Positions 48,569 to 57,825 of a stretch of 64,000 nt of DNA are shown here, piece after piece. Where the stretch lies: the NCBI GenBank assembly GCA_904420445.1, contig CAJFVJ010000003.1:392441-456440 (forward strand). Direction: 5' to 3'. The DNA is from Candidatus Adamsella avium (GTDB lineage Bacteria > Cyanobacteriota > Vampirovibrionia > Gastranaerophilales > CAJFVJ01). Position 1 is the stretch's first letter; each line of letters starts with the position of its first letter. The notes beneath the pieces are model-generated. The model made no database searches. It saw only the letters and a list, made by a program, of their open reading frames with translations, and was not told the origin of the DNA. Both the position numbers and the translations under genes were made by a program.

Positions 48569-50758
48569 ATGAACATATCCCCGATTACAATCTTCTCATT
48601 ACCTCAGCAGAAAAATCCACAAAAAACAGAAAAATATACACTCAAACAACCAGCGCTATCAGATGTCTTTATCCGTTCATCAAAACCGCAAAACACCTCA
48701 TTCTCTGGCAATCAACCCAATCAAATTACTATTGATGAGTTTTATATCTCGGATACGGACAATCAAACATATCAAAAATATATTGACCAGAAACTTGAGA
48801 AACCGGCTCTTCCTTATGCCTATGACGAGCTTCCTCAAGTAATCGGAGCAACAAAAAATATCTTCGGAGAAATCGAAGAGGTTTATAACTACGACCGTGA
48901 CAAACTTCAGAAAAAGGCTGTCTACACAGGTCCTTATGTTCCGACAAAAAAAGATCCGGCAGCCAAAACAATCAACACTGAAGAACTGAAAGATGAATTC
49001 AAAAAAACAAACTCTCTTGACTATACAATTCCAATAGCCAAAAACAGCCACTACAAACCTGAACACTCAAAAAATGCGAACCTTACAAAAGCTCAGGAAC
49101 AATATCTCAACAAAACCTCAAATACTGACCTGACAATACGCTATGGAGCAGCTGTAAACTGGTCTGATTCAAAAATAGCAAGAGATATAATGCAAAATTT
49201 CTACGACGGACACAACAAAACCTTAGAAGGCACTCACCTCAACATACAATACGACCGTACTACAAAAAAATACACGGTAAGAATAGAAGGAAACGGTACA
49301 TATCCCTATGACTTTATACAATATATCGGCAAAGGAACAAAATTTGAAGATGCAAAATCAGCAGGAGGCTTTGGAGAAGGCTCAAAAATCCTCGCCTGCA
49401 ATCTTCTTGCCCGTCAAGACCAAAAAGGCAAATTTTCAACAGACTATGTACAATACTCAAGCGCTGACTGGGAAATTGACCTCACAAGAAGCTCCGATGA
49501 CAAAGACTCAGCTATAATGCAAAGAACACTCACAAAAGTTCCCGAACAAAACGGAAACGCTATCGAGTTTAATACAAGCGATAAAAATCTTGTTCTAAGA
49601 CTTATAGACAGCCTGAACTGGTTTGAAAGCCCTTATAATAAAGATTTTCAAAACCTTGATTTTGACAACGGAATTTTTGGTCTAAAAATTCTCCCTGACA
49701 AAGAAAAAGGAAATCTATACCTCACCCAGAGATTTGAATACGAAGAAAGCGACAGCTGGGATAATTCTATTCAAAATGCTGATTTAATTTTCAGAAAAAA
49801 ACCTGAAGGCTCTATTTTCTCTGTATCAAGAGATAGAACCTACCTGAATGAGTATGATATCGAAAAGATTTCAGAAAATATGGTTGATGAATTTTCTGAT
49901 GATGAAATTCTCGATTTGATAATAAAACTTGACTCTATCTGGAAATCTCCCAAACGTAATGATGCAATGACAAAAATAGCAGCAGCTCTTGCGTCTGAGG
50001 CATCTTCAAGGGAAATAGGAATTGACTTCAAAGACAAAAAATTTGTAGCAGTACCGAAATTTACCGGTGAAAAAGACCTTGAATTTCTCTCACTCCTTGG
50101 TTATACCCCTGTCAATATGGCAATGAGATATCTTGTTCCAACCCTTGAAGAAATTAACACAACAATGAGCACTCATATTCCGGTAGAACCTACCGAAAAT
50201 GAAATTAAAAAAATGATACTCCTCACAGAGGCAACAAAACTCATTCAATCATCAACTTCAAAGCAAATAGGACTAGGTATTTACAAAGCATTTCACGACA
50301 ACATTGCTCCTTATAATGAAGAATATATAATGCAAAGTACTAAAGAAGATCTCCGGTTCTTGAGACAACTCCAAAATCTTCAGAAAGACGCTGTTTTCTC
50401 CGAGTTATTTTCTCGGGACGACTGCGAGCAACCTGTATTTTTATATGACAAAACGAAGGAAGGCAAACTTGATAACTCTGTTGCTCACGCAATAACAGGA
50501 TATGATAAAGAGCTTCAAACAACTATGTACCAGGGTCACTGGATTGATAGAAACTATCTCAACTCAGGAAACTTTTACAAACTGCTTGCAACCTATCTGC
50601 ATGAAATTAACCACCAGCACGGCGGCGACGGTTCATCAGAGTTTACTTATGCTTTGACAGAAGAACTAGGAATAATCCTCTCAATTCTCTCCTCCCAACC
50701 AGAAACAGCGTCAAAGTTGAATATGCTCGCTCAAAAATTCGAGCAAATACCCTCCTAA
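48569..50758 (+). CDS. GHKL-ATPase with C-terminal HExxH motif and SFSG N-terminus
   Basis: The 729-aa protein is not in any family I can name. Its polar N-terminus contains NTSFSG near residue 46. A GHKL (Hsp90/MORC-like) ATP-binding fold follows: DIMQNFYDG with N210, VRIEGNGT (an E in place of the usual D of DxGxG), and AGGFGEGSK (G266-G271). The C-terminal part has LHEINHQHGGDGSSEF with H678, E679 and H682, a zincin-like HExxH. AAGG lies 7 bases before the ATG. It stands alone after the sugar operon. No signal peptide is seen. Confidence 0.82.
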   Translation: MNISPITIFSLPQQKNPQKTEKYTLKQPALSDVFIRSSKPQNTSFSGNQPNQITIDEFYISDTDNQTYQKYIDQKLEKPALPYAYDELPQVIGATKNIFGEIEEVYNYDRDKLQKKAVYTGPYVPTKKDPAAKTINTEELKDEFKKTNSLDYTIPIAKNSHYKPEHSKNANLTKAQEQYLNKTSNTDLTIRYGAAVNWSDSKIARDIMQNFYDGHNKTLEGTHLNIQYDRTTKKYTVRIEGNGTYPYDFIQYIGKGTKFEDAKSAGGFGEGSKILACNLLARQDQKGKFSTDYVQYSSADWEIDLTRSSDDKDSAIMQRTLTKVPEQNGNAIEFNTSDKNLVLRLIDSLNWFESPYNKDFQNLDFDNGIFGLKILPDKEKGNLYLTQRFEYEESDSWDNSIQNADLIFRKKPEGSIFSVSRDRTYLNEYDIEKISENMVDEFSDDEILDLIIKLDSIWKSPKRNDAMTKIAAALASEASSREIGIDFKDKKFVAVPKFTGEKDLEFLSLLGYTPVNMAMRYLVPTLEEINTTMSTHIPVEPTENEIKKMILLTEATKLIQSSTSKQIGLGIYKAFHDNIAPYNEEYIMQSTKEDLRFLRQLQNLQKDAVFSELFSRDDCEQPVFLYDKTKEGKLDNSVAHAITGYDKELQTTMYQGHWIDRNYLNSGNFYKLLATYLHEINHQHGGDGSSEFTYALTEELGIILSILSSQPETASKLNMLAQKFEQIPS

Positions 50759-50865
50759 AATCCTCAAAAACGAGTAATTTGTATCTTTTTTTGCATAAAC
50801 AATTACTTATGCTCTATAATTAATCATAAAAAGAATAATATTATCAGGAGAAGGAGTTTTATGCT

Positions 50866-51348
50866 ATGAGAGAAGAATTACTGTCGATTATAGAAAGAAA
50901 CAGCAGAATAGACCTGAAAGAACTGGCGGTTATCCTCGGAGTCGAAGAAATCGATGTTGTGAACGAACTCTCTGCTCTTGAGAAAGAAGGAATTATCTGC
51001 GGATATCATACCCTGATTGACTGGGATAAAACTTCTCTCGAAAAAGTTACTGCGCTCATAGAAGTCAGAGTTACTCCACAGCGTGGACAGGGATTTGATA
51101 AAATAGCCGAGAGAATATACAAATATCCGGAAGTCAGAACGGTTTATCTCATCTCTGGCGGATATGACCTCCTTGTCACTCTTGAGGAAAAATCCCTAAA
51201 AGAAATATCAAACTTTGTTTCTGATAAACTCTCGACTCTGGAGAGCGTACTGAGTACGGCCACCCATTTTATCCTCAAAAGATATAAAGACCACGGAACA
51301 ATCCTCGATAAAAAACATGAAGATGAAAGAGAGGTCATCACTCCATGA
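50866..51348 (+). CDS. Lrp/AsnC-family regulator
   Basis: The 160-aa protein has an N-terminal winged HTH (IDLKELAVILGVEEIDVVNELSALEKEGII) and an AsnC-type ligand-binding RAM domain (KVTALIEVRVTPQRGQGFDKIAERI, VRTVYLISGGYDLLV). Such proteins sense amino acids and act as octamers or dimers. AAGGAG precedes the ATG. Its stop overlaps the aminotransferase ATG by 4 bases, so the pair is co-translated and the regulator probably controls this operon. Confidence 0.95.
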   Translation: MREELLSIIERNSRIDLKELAVILGVEEIDVVNELSALEKEGIICGYHTLIDWDKTSLEKVTALIEVRVTPQRGQGFDKIAERIYKYPEVRTVYLISGGYDLLVTLEEKSLKEISNFVSDKLSTLESVLSTATHFILKRYKDHGTILDKKHEDEREVITP

Positions 51349-52532
51349 AATACCCTCTCTCTGATAAAGTTGTTACCCTGAAACCATCAGGCATAAGAAA
51401 ATTTTTTGATATTGTAAGCGAGATGAAAGATGCTATATCTCTCGGTGTTGGAGAACCTGATTTTGAAACCCCGTGGCACATCAGGGATGAAGGGATTTAT
51501 GCTCTTGAAAAAGGCAGAACTTTTTACACGTCAAATTCAGGACTGAAAGAACTCAGGCAGGAAATCGCAAACTACCAGAAAAGGACTCAAAATATTGACT
51601 ATGACCCGATGTCAGAAATTATTGTTACGGTAGGCGGTTCAGAAGCAATTGATATAGGTCTTCGAGCACTCATCAACCCCGGCGATGAAGTTATCATCCC
51701 TCAGCCGTCTTATGTCTCATATGAACCATGTGCAATTCTCGCAGATGCAACCCCTGTCATAATCAATCTTAAAGCCGAAAACGAATTCAGGCTGACAGCT
51801 CAAGAACTGAGAGAAGCAATTACGGACAAGACAAAAATTCTCATTTTGCCCTATCCTAATAATCCGACAGGCGCAATTATGGAGCAAAAAGACCTCGAAG
51901 AAATATCTGAAGTTATCATAGAAAAAAATCTCCTCGTTATGTCTGATGAAATTTACAGCGCTCTGACATATAAAGGTAACCACGTATCTATAGCAAGCCT
52001 TCCAGGGATGAAAGAAAGAACAATCCTCATCAACGGTTTTTCAAAAGCTTATGCAATGACAGGCTGGCGTCTTGGTTATGCCTGCGCACCGGCAGAAATC
52101 ATCGAACAGATGACTAAAATCCATCAATATGCAATTATGTGCGCCCCTACAACCAGCCAGTATGCTGCTGTAGAAGCTCTAAGAAAAGGTGACAACGACG
52201 TTGAAGAAATGAGAAAAGCATATAATCAGAGAAGAAGATTTCTTATTAATGCATTCAAAGAAATGAATCTCGAATGCTTCGAACCATATGGTGCATTCTA
52301 CGTCTTCCCCTGCATAAAAGAATTCTGTATGACAAGCGAAGAATTTGCAACACGCTTTCTTGAAGAACAAAAAGTGGCGGCAGTCCCTGGAAATGCTTTC
52401 GGTGAAAGCGGTGAAGGTTTTTTGAGAATATCCTATGCCTATTCTTTAGACAACCTCAAAGAGGCAATCTCAAGGCTCAAACAATTTGTGACAAAATTGA
52501 GAGAAGAACAAAAACAAAAAACAGCACTCTGA
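51345..52532 (+). CDS. PLP-dependent aminotransferase, class I
   Basis: The 395-aa enzyme is of the aspartate/aromatic fold type I group: GVGEPDFETPWHI, TVGGSEAIDIGLRALI, PYPNNPTGAIM, SDEIYSALTY, and the PLP lysine K234 in LINGFSKAYAMTGWRLGY. A C-terminal FLRISYAYSLDNLKEAI includes the arginine that binds the substrate carboxylate. The exact amino acid is not set by sequence. The Lrp-aminotransferase pair is widespread in Firmicutes and other phyla. Confidence 0.95.
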   Translation: MKYPLSDKVVTLKPSGIRKFFDIVSEMKDAISLGVGEPDFETPWHIRDEGIYALEKGRTFYTSNSGLKELRQEIANYQKRTQNIDYDPMSEIIVTVGGSEAIDIGLRALINPGDEVIIPQPSYVSYEPCAILADATPVIINLKAENEFRLTAQELREAITDKTKILILPYPNNPTGAIMEQKDLEEISEVIIEKNLLVMSDEIYSALTYKGNHVSIASLPGMKERTILINGFSKAYAMTGWRLGYACAPAEIIEQMTKIHQYAIMCAPTTSQYAAVEALRKGDNDVEEMRKAYNQRRRFLINAFKEMNLECFEPYGAFYVFPCIKEFCMTSEEFATRFLEEQKVAAVPGNAFGESGEGFLRISYAYSLDNLKEAISRLKQFVTKLREEQKQKTAL

Positions 52533-52537
52533 GTCTT

Positions 52538-53932
52538 CTAGAATCTGAAATATATAAACGGATTATACGTAGATGAGGCAACAGAAGCCGCTGAAAGAAC
52601 AAAAAGAACAATCAGCCATAAATTCACAAAACACCTCAGGAATTTGTTTTTTACCTCAAGAATACCTCTGAAAACAGGAATTGAGCAGATAAGTGCCGCT
52701 GCAAAAATTATTATCTCAAATCTGTCAATATAATATGGAAGAGCATAAGAAATATCATGTATTCGCTCTAAACAGAACATATTTTTTATATAAACAACTG
52801 CATAAGACAAATCCTCTGATCTAAATATTACCCACCCTAAAACAAATACAAATATGGTATAGATATGCTTTATCACCCCAACAAAAATATTTTCAGTATC
52901 TCTGCTCCACCCGCTCATTTTTTCAAAAATAATAAACACCCCATTCCACAGCCCCCACACAACAAAACTCCAGCTGGCGCCATGCCAGAGCCCCGTAAGC
53001 AAAAAGACAACAAAAAGATTAACATAAGTCCTGCCGGGAGATATCCTGTTTCCGCCGAGGGGGATGTATAAATATTGTTTGAACCATGTCGATAGAGATA
53101 TATGCCACCTTCTCCAGAATTCTGTTATTGATTTTGAAATATATGGATAGTTGAAATTCTCCATAAATTTAAATCCGAAAATAAACCCAAGCCCTATAGC
53201 CATATCAGAATATCCTGAAAAATCAAAATACAACTGGAAAGTATAAGCACAAGCACCTAACCACGCTATCGCAGGCGAAAAAGTATCGGCAGGCTGAGAA
53301 AAAATCTTATCAGCAACTGCCCCGAGAGTGTTCGCTATTAACATCTTCTTTGATAAACCGATAATAAAACGCTTTACGCCATACTGAACTTTATCAAAAT
53401 TTACCTCACGACTGTCTATCTGCTCTGCTACATCATGATATTTTATAATCGGCCCCGCTACTAACTGAGGGAATAAACATATAAATAATGCCAGTTTATA
53501 CAAATTCTTCTGAGCAGAGCACTCTCCTCTATATACATCTATCAGATAAGACATAGCCTGAAAAGTATAAAAAGAAATACCTATCGGCATAATTACTTCA
53601 ATGAATTTTATATCAGAGGACAACAAATTATTCAAATTTTCCAAGACAAAGTTGAAATACTTGAAATAAAACAAAAAACTCAAATTTGCGACAACAGAAA
53701 CAACAAGCGTAATCTTTTTGAATTTCGGATATTTTTCAAGAAACAAAGCTCCGAAATAGTTGATGAATATTATCATGAGCATCACAAAAAGATATCTTGC
53801 CTCACCCCACGCATAAAATAAAATACTCGCAGCAAGCAATATAAAATTGTGCCACTCTTTTTTTGATACAAAACAAAGCAGACATACTGCAGGCAGGAAT
53901 AAAAATATAAAAGACATCGAACTGAAAAGCAT
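52538..53932 (-). CDS. MBOAT-family O-acyltransferase (AlgI type)
   Basis: The 464-aa polytopic inner-membrane protein has the AlgI/DltB family segments: FSSMSFIFLFLPAVCLL, MPIGISFYTFQAMSYLIDVYRG, FDFSGYSDMAIGLG, FWRRWHISLSTWFKQYLYIPLGGNR and the catalytic histidine in LLTGLWHGASW. It moves acetyl groups across the membrane for O-acetylation of a polysaccharide. Its ATG directly follows the stop of the AlgJ/AlgX-like gene, so the two are coupled. It converges with the aminotransferase gene (5-base gap). Confidence 0.95.
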   Translation of the reverse strand: MLFSSMSFIFLFLPAVCLLCFVSKKEWHNFILLAASILFYAWGEARYLFVMLMIIFINYFGALFLEKYPKFKKITLVVSVVANLSFLFYFKYFNFVLENLNNLLSSDIKFIEVIMPIGISFYTFQAMSYLIDVYRGECSAQKNLYKLALFICLFPQLVAGPIIKYHDVAEQIDSREVNFDKVQYGVKRFIIGLSKKMLIANTLGAVADKIFSQPADTFSPAIAWLGACAYTFQLYFDFSGYSDMAIGLGFIFGFKFMENFNYPYISKSITEFWRRWHISLSTWFKQYLYIPLGGNRISPGRTYVNLFVVFLLTGLWHGASWSFVVWGLWNGVFIIFEKMSGWSRDTENIFVGVIKHIYTIFVFVLGWVIFRSEDLSYAVVYIKNMFCLERIHDISYALPYYIDRFEIIIFAAALICSIPVFRGILEVKNKFLRCFVNLWLIVLFVLSAASVASSTYNPFIYFRF

Positions 53933-55660
53933 CTACCTATCCTCCCGTACATAGAGTGTATCAAGCTTATAGAGCCCGCTGTAAGACAAACACAGCACCA
54001 GTATATCAGGTTTGAATTTTTTGATATCTTCTTCAAATCTCTTCATCGAAAACTGCTCTTCATCTTTCAAAAACGGAGAATATGTATATATTCTCTCACT
54101 CTCTTTGAAACTGTAGAGGAAAAACTCTGTCATATTATCTCCGAAAGAATCTCCCATCAATATTCCCCTGTACCTGCCTTTTTCATATTTATAAAACTTG
54201 TGCGGGTATTTTTTATAGTCATCGAATACAACCGTTTTCAGATTATCAGCATCCTTATGCAGATAATATCGATACCATACATTCAACAATCTCAAATCAT
54301 TCAGGTTTAAATAAGATATATAAGACCTCCCGTTGTGGAAAACCCTCGGAAACTCCGAGCGAATCCTGTTTGAGCGGAATGTAAAATAATCCTCTTCACT
54401 GCCCACCGGAATATCAGGGAAATCTTTTCTTATCTCTTTCATAAGTTTTTTATAACTTACAAAAGCGGCGTCCTCACTCCAGTGATGATCTCCCTTGTAG
54501 AACATATACTCTTTTTTTGAAGCCTCTATCATATCTTCATATGGATAAATAATTTTTACACCGAGCTTACCTCTCAGATAGCTCTGCATAATCTTACTTC
54601 TCTCAACTTCAAAAGTTTTGCCGACAAAAGGATACATCTCTTTATGATATACAGCTGACTTATCAGGCGGAAGCAGAATGTAGAGTTTGATGCCATTGCT
54701 CTTGCAGAACTCCATAAATTTCCCGATACTGTATTCATATTTATCAAGCTTTTCTTCTGAGAGATAAGCCCCCGATTTTGACTGGTGCAGATGACTGTGC
54801 ATCCATCCGTTCTGCTTATTCAAAAATCCCATCTTGGTTGAATAATAATCTTTCGCAAGATGATACCGTAAATCCATATAGGCTCTTACTACCCGTTCTC
54901 TCAAGAAAAATCTGTCACCATAGAATTTATCAAAGTTTCGTCCATAGTCAAAATTGATTTTCCCCTCAGCAAAAAGAGGTTTGTATTTTGCCAGTGCCCT
55001 GTTCTCAACAACAGAATATTCTTCCTCTGAAATACGAAGCATCGGAAAAAACAAAAGAGAAAAAAATATCACAACAACAAACATATCTGAATATCTGCAT
55101 TCTTTACCAAAACAACCGGCAATTTTGAAGAAGAAAACCAAAAAAGCCCCCAAAGCAATCAGAAAAAATACAGGAAAATTAATCTTTATCGAAGGAGATT
55201 TTATATCAACCTCCCCGCTATATGATAGAGTAAAATACTGATTTTCAGGAATAAGAGAAACAAAATCCTCTCCACTCTCCATCTTTGCATCTTTTGATGA
55301 GAATTTTCCAAAATCAGTAATTACAACTTCATCATTTCCTGATGAAAATCTGATTTTATCAATAACAATCCTATCAGCTTTGATATGAGGGCAATTTGTC
55401 GTGATAATTAAACTAAAATTCTTTAAATCTTTAGAATCAGTATGTTTTAAAAAAGCTCTTAAATAATTTTTATCTCCTGCTGGGAAGAGTCTTTCATAGT
55501 CATCTTTTGTAGAGATAAAAAATTCAAACTCCGTACTTGGGCTGTTCTTCAGAGATAACTCAACTTCCATCGGATTTTGAGAAATCCATAAGCTCATAGA
55601 TACAAAAAGAAAAAATATCATGAATATAAAACTTATTGCTATTTTCTTTTTCATATCCAT
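53933..55660 (-). CDS. AlgJ/AlgX-like O-acetyltransferase with SGNH-type domain
   Basis: The 575-aa protein has one membrane helix at its N-terminus, a long beta-rich region and a second hydrophobic stretch, then an AlgX/AlgJ or DHHW-type SGNH domain: WMHSHLHQSKSGAYLSEEK, ILLPPDKS, KGDHHWSEDAAF and ILMGDSFGDNM, with the nucleophile serine in GDSF and the DHHW motif. It is the periplasmic partner of the MBOAT protein. The start is set at ATG 55660; a second ATG two codons later is possible. Confidence 0.9.
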   Translation of the reverse strand: MDMKKKIAISFIFMIFFLFVSMSLWISQNPMEVELSLKNSPSTEFEFFISTKDDYERLFPAGDKNYLRAFLKHTDSKDLKNFSLIITTNCPHIKADRIVIDKIRFSSGNDEVVITDFGKFSSKDAKMESGEDFVSLIPENQYFTLSYSGEVDIKSPSIKINFPVFFLIALGAFLVFFFKIAGCFGKECRYSDMFVVVIFFSLLFFPMLRISEEEYSVVENRALAKYKPLFAEGKINFDYGRNFDKFYGDRFFLRERVVRAYMDLRYHLAKDYYSTKMGFLNKQNGWMHSHLHQSKSGAYLSEEKLDKYEYSIGKFMEFCKSNGIKLYILLPPDKSAVYHKEMYPFVGKTFEVERSKIMQSYLRGKLGVKIIYPYEDMIEASKKEYMFYKGDHHWSEDAAFVSYKKLMKEIRKDFPDIPVGSEEDYFTFRSNRIRSEFPRVFHNGRSYISYLNLNDLRLLNVWYRYYLHKDADNLKTVVFDDYKKYPHKFYKYEKGRYRGILMGDSFGDNMTEFFLYSFKESERIYTYSPFLKDEEQFSMKRFEEDIKKFKPDILVLCLSYSGLYKLDTLYVREDR

Positions 55661-55733
55661 CTCTTCTAAACATGTAACTTTTTTATTCTAAAAAAAAACA
55701 TATAAGTTGTAAATTTTATTACATTTTCAACCA

Positions 55734-55760
55734 CAAAAAAAGCTCTCATCGAAGAGAGCT
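55734..55760 (-). terminator. Intrinsic terminator of tRNA-Leu
   Basis: AGCTCTC and GAGAGCT arms around a short loop with a T-run on the minus strand, directly after tRNA-Leu. Confidence 0.85.
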
Positions 55761-55769
55761 CTGATAAAC

Positions 55770-55855
55770 TGCCGAAGGCCGGACTCGAACCGGCACGTAG
55801 GGTGAGCTACGCCAGATTTTGAGTCTGGTGCGTCTACCGATTTCGCCACTTCGGC
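55770..55855 (-). tRNA. tRNA-Leu (CAA)
   Basis: An 86-nt class II tRNA: acceptor GCCGAAG with CUUCGGC, D-arm with GGCGAAAUCGGUAGACGC, anticodon stem CCAGA/UCUGG around loop CUCAAAA (anticodon CAA), long variable arm, T-loop GUUCGAGUC. The discriminator is A and CCA is not encoded. TGATAAAAT (55877-55869) is the extended -10 upstream. Confidence 0.96.
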
Positions 55856-55868
55856 TTGGTGTAGTTTT

Positions 55869-55877
55869 ATTTTATCA
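55869..55877 (-). promoter_or_regulatory. Extended -10 promoter element of tRNA-Leu
   Basis: TGATAAAAT on the minus strand, 13 bases before the tRNA start. Confidence 0.55.
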
Positions 55878-55906
55878 AAAGAAACTTTTTTTTCAAGCTT
55901 TTTTCT

Positions 55907-55915
55907 TGTTATAAT
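55907..55915 (+). promoter_or_regulatory. Extended -10 promoter element for the TPR gene
   Basis: TGTTATAAT, 29 bases before the ATG at 55945, a perfect TGn-TATAAT. Confidence 0.55.
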
Positions 55916-55944
55916 AAATTCCATCAAAACAGAGGAAGTTCACC

Positions 55945-57825
55945 ATGTCTACAAATGAAACGGAATTACTGCTGATACAAGCATCAGCCCTGACTGCAGA
56001 AAAAAAATATAAAGAAGCTCTTGAAAAATATAAAGAAGTTCTCAAATCGGATTCTCAAAATCTCGAAGCCTTAAAAAATTCAGGTATAAACTACTTTCTT
56101 CTGGATGATATTGATAAAGCTCTTGACTGCTTCATAAAATTCAAAAACATTAACGAAGATGACGCAACAGTAAGATATTATATAGGTTCTATCTACACTC
56201 TCAACGGAGAGATGAACCTTGCTATAGACGAGTTCAAAAAAGTTATAGCCCTAAGAGAAGAATATATAGACGCTTATCGTTCTCTTGCAATGATTTATAT
56301 TTCGCTAAAGAATAACAACGCAGCAATAGAAGTCCTTAAACAGGCGATTTTATTTGATGATAAAGACCCTCAAACAATAAAACTGCTTGCTTCTGCATAT
56401 CTCAACAACCAAGAAGATGAAGAATCCTTCAAAATTCTTCAATCAGCACTAGAAAAAGGGATAGAAAATGCGGATATTTACAATATGCTTGGTTCTTCTT
56501 TCGTTGTAAAAGAACAGCCTCAGGAAGGACTCATTTATTTTCAGAAAGCTCTTGAACTAAAACCCGATGATTATACAGCAATAATTAGCAGCGCTTTGAT
56601 TTATGGAATAATGCTTGATTTTGATAAAGCAATCGAATATCACAAAAAAGCTCTCGAATTATTCCCGACTAACATGGAGCTGCAAATAAACGCAGCCATC
56701 GACTGGTATGTAAACGGATACCTTGATGAAGCGAAACAGCTTATGCTCGAAGTATTGAAGATAGACCCGAACGAAGCAAGAGCTATGTATCAAATAGCTC
56801 TCATCTATCATGAACTCTATGATTATGATAACGCTCTTTTATTCCTCAAAAAAATTGCGCAAATAAACCACTCTGATGTCATCTCTCTTAAAATGGCAGA
56901 AGTTTATGCAGATATGAGAGAATATGATAAGGCTTATGAAATTATGGACAAGCTCATCAAAAAAAGTGCAACGGAAGCCGAGTATTATTATAAATACGCA
57001 ATAATATGCACAAAGGCAAAAGATACCGCAGCAGCAGAAAAATACTTCAAAAAATTTATCGCCCTTAAAGGTGATGATGCTACAGCAAGAAAAGACCTCG
57101 CTGTTCTCTATATTTCAACACACCAAATGGATTATGCAAAAGAAGAATTTGAAAAAGCTTATGAACTCGCACCTGAAGACCCTTGGGTCTGCTTTGAATA
57201 CGGAAATTTCTTTTTCCTCGAAGGAAACTATCAAAAAGCTCTTGAGTTATATAACAAAGCTATTCAAATTAACCCTCTTCAAACAGAATATTTTATTGCA
57301 AAAGCAGTGTTGCTGAACAAAATTCAAAAATTCGACGAGGCAATAAACATCCTCAAACCCATCGCAGACAGACAAAACAGACATCCTCAGGTTTTGTACA
57401 CCCTAGCCTGGGCATATCTGCAAAAAGATGACCTGATTGAATCAAAAAAAGTTCTCGAAAACTATATCCATGACGGACGCTCGGGTCTTGAAATGCTTAA
57501 CCTCTATGTTATAGTCCTAGATAGACTAGGAGAATATGAAGAAGCCCTGAAAGTTGTAGATATTATGCTCGCACAAAACCCCAACAATATGTCTTTGATG
57601 TTGAGCAAAGCGAAATACCTCGGTAAAAAAGGCGATGTATCGCAGGCAGAAGAAACCTACCTGACTGTTCTGTCTATACTTCCTGAATATGAAGACGCAA
57701 TAACAGGACTACTTTCTCTCTACAAAGAAAACGGCCTGATTCCAAAAGCAAAAGACTTCATCAAAAAAATAAACGCCGACTCTTTCTCAGACCAGGCGAA
57801 AGAGTTAATTAAATCTTTTGAATAA
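55945..57825 (+). CDS. Large TPR-repeat protein
   Basis: The 626-aa soluble protein is built of about 15-17 tetratricopeptide repeats from end to end (for example YKEALEKYKEVLKSDSQNLEA, YQKALELYNKAIQINPLQTE, YEEALKVVDIMLAQNPNN). No catalytic domain, signal peptide or membrane segment is present. It is a scaffold for protein interaction of unknown partner; a shorter relative is at 8131. GGAAG precedes the ATG. It converges with the MORN-like gene (no gap). Confidence 0.93.
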   Translation: MSTNETELLLIQASALTAEKKYKEALEKYKEVLKSDSQNLEALKNSGINYFLLDDIDKALDCFIKFKNINEDDATVRYYIGSIYTLNGEMNLAIDEFKKVIALREEYIDAYRSLAMIYISLKNNNAAIEVLKQAILFDDKDPQTIKLLASAYLNNQEDEESFKILQSALEKGIENADIYNMLGSSFVVKEQPQEGLIYFQKALELKPDDYTAIISSALIYGIMLDFDKAIEYHKKALELFPTNMELQINAAIDWYVNGYLDEAKQLMLEVLKIDPNEARAMYQIALIYHELYDYDNALLFLKKIAQINHSDVISLKMAEVYADMREYDKAYEIMDKLIKKSATEAEYYYKYAIICTKAKDTAAAEKYFKKFIALKGDDATARKDLAVLYISTHQMDYAKEEFEKAYELAPEDPWVCFEYGNFFFLEGNYQKALELYNKAIQINPLQTEYFIAKAVLLNKIQKFDEAINILKPIADRQNRHPQVLYTLAWAYLQKDDLIESKKVLENYIHDGRSGLEMLNLYVIVLDRLGEYEEALKVVDIMLAQNPNNMSLMLSKAKYLGKKGDVSQAEETYLTVLSILPEYEDAITGLLSLYKENGLIPKAKDFIKKINADSFSDQAKELIKSFE

